Source: DATFVA01 sp963815785 (GTDB lineage: Bacteria; Bacteroidota; Ignavibacteria; Ignavibacteriales; Ignavibacteriaceae). From it: a DNA stretch of 64,000 nucleotides. The DNA lies in NCBI GenBank assembly GCA_963815785.1, contig CAWFHZ010000007.1, forward strand, positions 310,001-374,000. The letters are read 5' to 3'. The first letter of the stretch is position 1. Each line of letters starts with the position of its first letter. Of this stretch, positions 62,514 to 64,000 are shown one piece after another. The position numbers and the translations under genes were made by a program. Under the pieces are notes generated by a model. It saw nothing but the letters and a program-made list of their open reading frames with translations, was not told the origin of the DNA and did no database searches.

Positions 62514-63143
62514 TTAAATTGTGTGATAAATATATCCGGGCTCAAAATTAACAATAATTTTGCCACTGCTTGAGTCAACCAGTTCTTTCTCCAGTCTATC
62601 GTAACTCTCAATAGGAATCAGACATTCAAATTTAACATCATCACCGTATAGAGTGTTTTCAATTATAGCAGAATAACTGGTTATAACTCTGTGGACAAGA
62701 CTTATAAAAGTGAAATCTGTAACTATAGTTATTTTACGAAACGGTTTTTCTTCCTGATAAGCACATTTACCAAGTAACTGTTCCGAACTAAAATAATAAG
62801 CCTTACCTAATGGACCTACTCCAAGTTTTGTACCTCCAAAATATCTTGTCACAACTACAAGTATATCTATTAATTGGAAGTGGTCAATTGCATTAATAAT
62901 TCTGATTCCGGCAGTTCCCGAAGGCTCACCCGCATCTGAATACCGGAATAAATCATTCTTCAGTCTGAAAGCATAACAGTGATGTGATGCATCGTAATAT
63001 TTTTTCCGCAAAGCTTCCAGAATTTCTTCTGCCTCAGATTCTGTTCTTACCGGAAAAGCCCTCGCAAAAAATTCCGAACCTTTTTCTTTATAAAGACTTT
63101 CACAGGGTGCTTTTAAGGTTTTAATGATTTCTGCTTGCTTCAT
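62514..63143 (-). CDS. YigZ/IMPACT family protein
   Basis: A 209-residue protein of the UPF0029/IMPACT (YigZ) family, related to GCN2 regulators and of unclear bacterial role. N-terminal UPF0029 domain: KGSEFFARAFPVRTESEAEEILEALRKKYYDASHHCYAFRL, then SDAGEPSGTAGIRIINAI and VVVTRYFGGTKLGVGPLGKAYY; a C-terminal DUF1949-like part follows. ATG 63143 starts MKQAEIIKTLKAPCES. A TAGTTTTG -7 element lies on the minus strand at 63197-63190, a possible promoter with a poor -33. Confidence 0.9.
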   Translation of the reverse strand: MKQAEIIKTLKAPCESLYKEKGSEFFARAFPVRTESEAEEILEALRKKYYDASHHCYAFRLKNDLFRYSDAGEPSGTAGIRIINAIDHFQLIDILVVVTRYFGGTKLGVGPLGKAYYFSSEQLLGKCAYQEEKPFRKITIVTDFTFISLVHRVITSYSAIIENTLYGDDVKFECLIPIESYDRLEKELVDSSSGKIIVNFEPGYIYHTI

Positions 63144-63300
63144 TGCTACTATATATTTTCCAATTATTCCAAAAATACGAGAAATCGTACAAAACTATTA
63201 ACCTAAAAGGGTATAAAGACTAATAATGCACTTCTAATTAAATTGATTTTATATACTCTAATGAATAATATATAAAGCTTATTAATTAAGGATTTTGAGT

Positions 63301-64000
63301 TTGGAAAAAGATACGATAATTATAAAAGGTGCAAGAGAACATAATCTTAAAGATATCGACGTTGAAATTCCACGGGAATCCTTCACGGTAATAACCGGCT
63401 TATCAGGATCGGGTAAATCTTCACTTGCTTTCGATACTATTTATGCTGAAGGACAGCGAAGATATATTGAATCACTTTCTGCTTATGCCCGTCAGTTTCT
63501 TGATATGCTGGAAAAACCGGAGGTTGATTTAATAGAGGGATTAAGTCCTGCAATATCAATAGAACAGAAATCCACTTCAGGTAATCCCAGGTCAACCGTT
63601 GGAACAGTTACAGAAATTTATGATTATCTCAGGCTTCTATATGCAAAGCTTGGTACCCCCTATTGCTACAATTGCGGAAAACCCGTTACACGCCAGACTT
63701 CAGCACAGATAATTGAGTCTATCATCAACACACTTGCGGAAAAAAAGATTTCTATACTTGCTCCCGTCGTCCGCGGAAGAAAGGGTCATTACCGCGAACT
63801 GTTTGAGGAAATAGTATCGGACGGGTTTTTAAAAGTCAGAGTAGATAATGAATATAAGGAGATATCGAAAGGCTTTCAGATTGACAGATACAAAATTCAT
63901 AACATTGAGATAGTAGTTGATAAATTAACGGCTTCCGAAACTGCAAGAGCCAGGATAAGTGAATCCGTAGAAGTTGCTTTAAATTATGGAAACGGAATTT
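63301..64000 (+). CDS. uvrA: excinuclease ABC subunit A, partial (runs off the window)
   Basis: The frame is open from TTG 63301 to the end of the window and shows 233 residues of UvrA, the damage-recognition ATPase of nucleotide excision repair. The N-terminal KGAREHNLKDIDVEIPRESFTVITGLSGSGKSSLAFDTIYAEGQRRYIESLSAYARQFL includes the first Walker A (GLSGSGKSS, residues 33-41) and the family signature; the zinc CYNCGKPV begins near residue 122. AAGGAT lies upstream. The rest of the gene, including the second ATPase half, is outside the window. Confidence 0.95.
   Translation, partial: MEKDTIIIKGAREHNLKDIDVEIPRESFTVITGLSGSGKSSLAFDTIYAEGQRRYIESLSAYARQFLDMLEKPEVDLIEGLSPAISIEQKSTSGNPRSTVGTVTEIYDYLRLLYAKLGTPYCYNCGKPVTRQTSAQIIESIINTLAEKKISILAPVVRGRKGHYRELFEEIVSDGFLKVRVDNEYKEISKGFQIDRYKIHNIEIVVDKLTASETARARISESVEVALNYGNGI

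Overview
The window is about 64 kb of AT-rich bacterial chromosome with mostly single-copy housekeeping genes. Three predicted secreted proteins end in the type IX secretion sorting domain written in the 'PNPFN' style (1385-3643, 8841-12857 on the minus strand, 58920-60880). Together with a multiheme cytochrome locus, a Bacteroidota-type promoter and frequent TTG starts, this suggests a member of the Bacteroidota/Chlorobiota branch, most likely an Ignavibacteria-like organism. That placement is inference; no rRNA is present.

Layout. 1-8800: a PP2C-type phosphatase, an FG-GAP secreted protein, a small accessory patch (predicted minus-strand small RNA, a frameshifted secreted protein flanked by a 10-bp inverted repeat, an outer-membrane barrel), then GNAT, flavin-binding and OsmC genes. 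8841-16456: a very large gingipain-like (C25) protease, a YhcH protein, a SemiSWEET, a CDF metal exporter and dapF. 16594-26134: an electron-transfer operon with a di-heme membrane cytochrome b, an anchored TPR protein, a membrane-tethered ferredoxin/flavoprotein, a 20-heme cytochrome, a giant 46-heme cytochrome (split here by one extra T) and an outer-membrane barrel. 26259-31470: PHP protein, tRNA-Arg(CCG) with a broken partial copy beside it, TPR protein, efp, accB, accC, gcvH. 31670-43800: guaA, TPR and substrate-binding proteins, radC, a lipoprotein and a LysM protein, phoH, mazG, a RidA-like protein, panD, LytR_C, rsfS, argS. 43802-48272 (minus): comF, a VWA membrane protein, a PhzF-type gene, surE. 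48603-50107: an accessory lipoprotein and gene debris. 50128-55634: pgeF, a DMT transporter, folB, folK, a deoxynucleoside kinase, a GT9 glycosyltransferase and a Ppx/GppA protein. 55795-64000: lepA, lepB, a subtilase, an O-methyltransferase, a MarR regulator, a YigZ protein and the start of uvrA.

The most interesting system is 16594-26134. The cytochrome b has two histidine pairs each 14 residues apart, the flavoprotein has two ferredoxin motifs that each lack the second cysteine, and the giant cytochrome is built from a roughly 72-residue module with three CXXCH motifs and three spare histidines. The set looks like a quinone-to-cell-surface electron path. Four genes carry single-base frameshifts (4207-4991, 21093-24507, 34119-35874, 58920-60880); these could be assembly errors or real decay.
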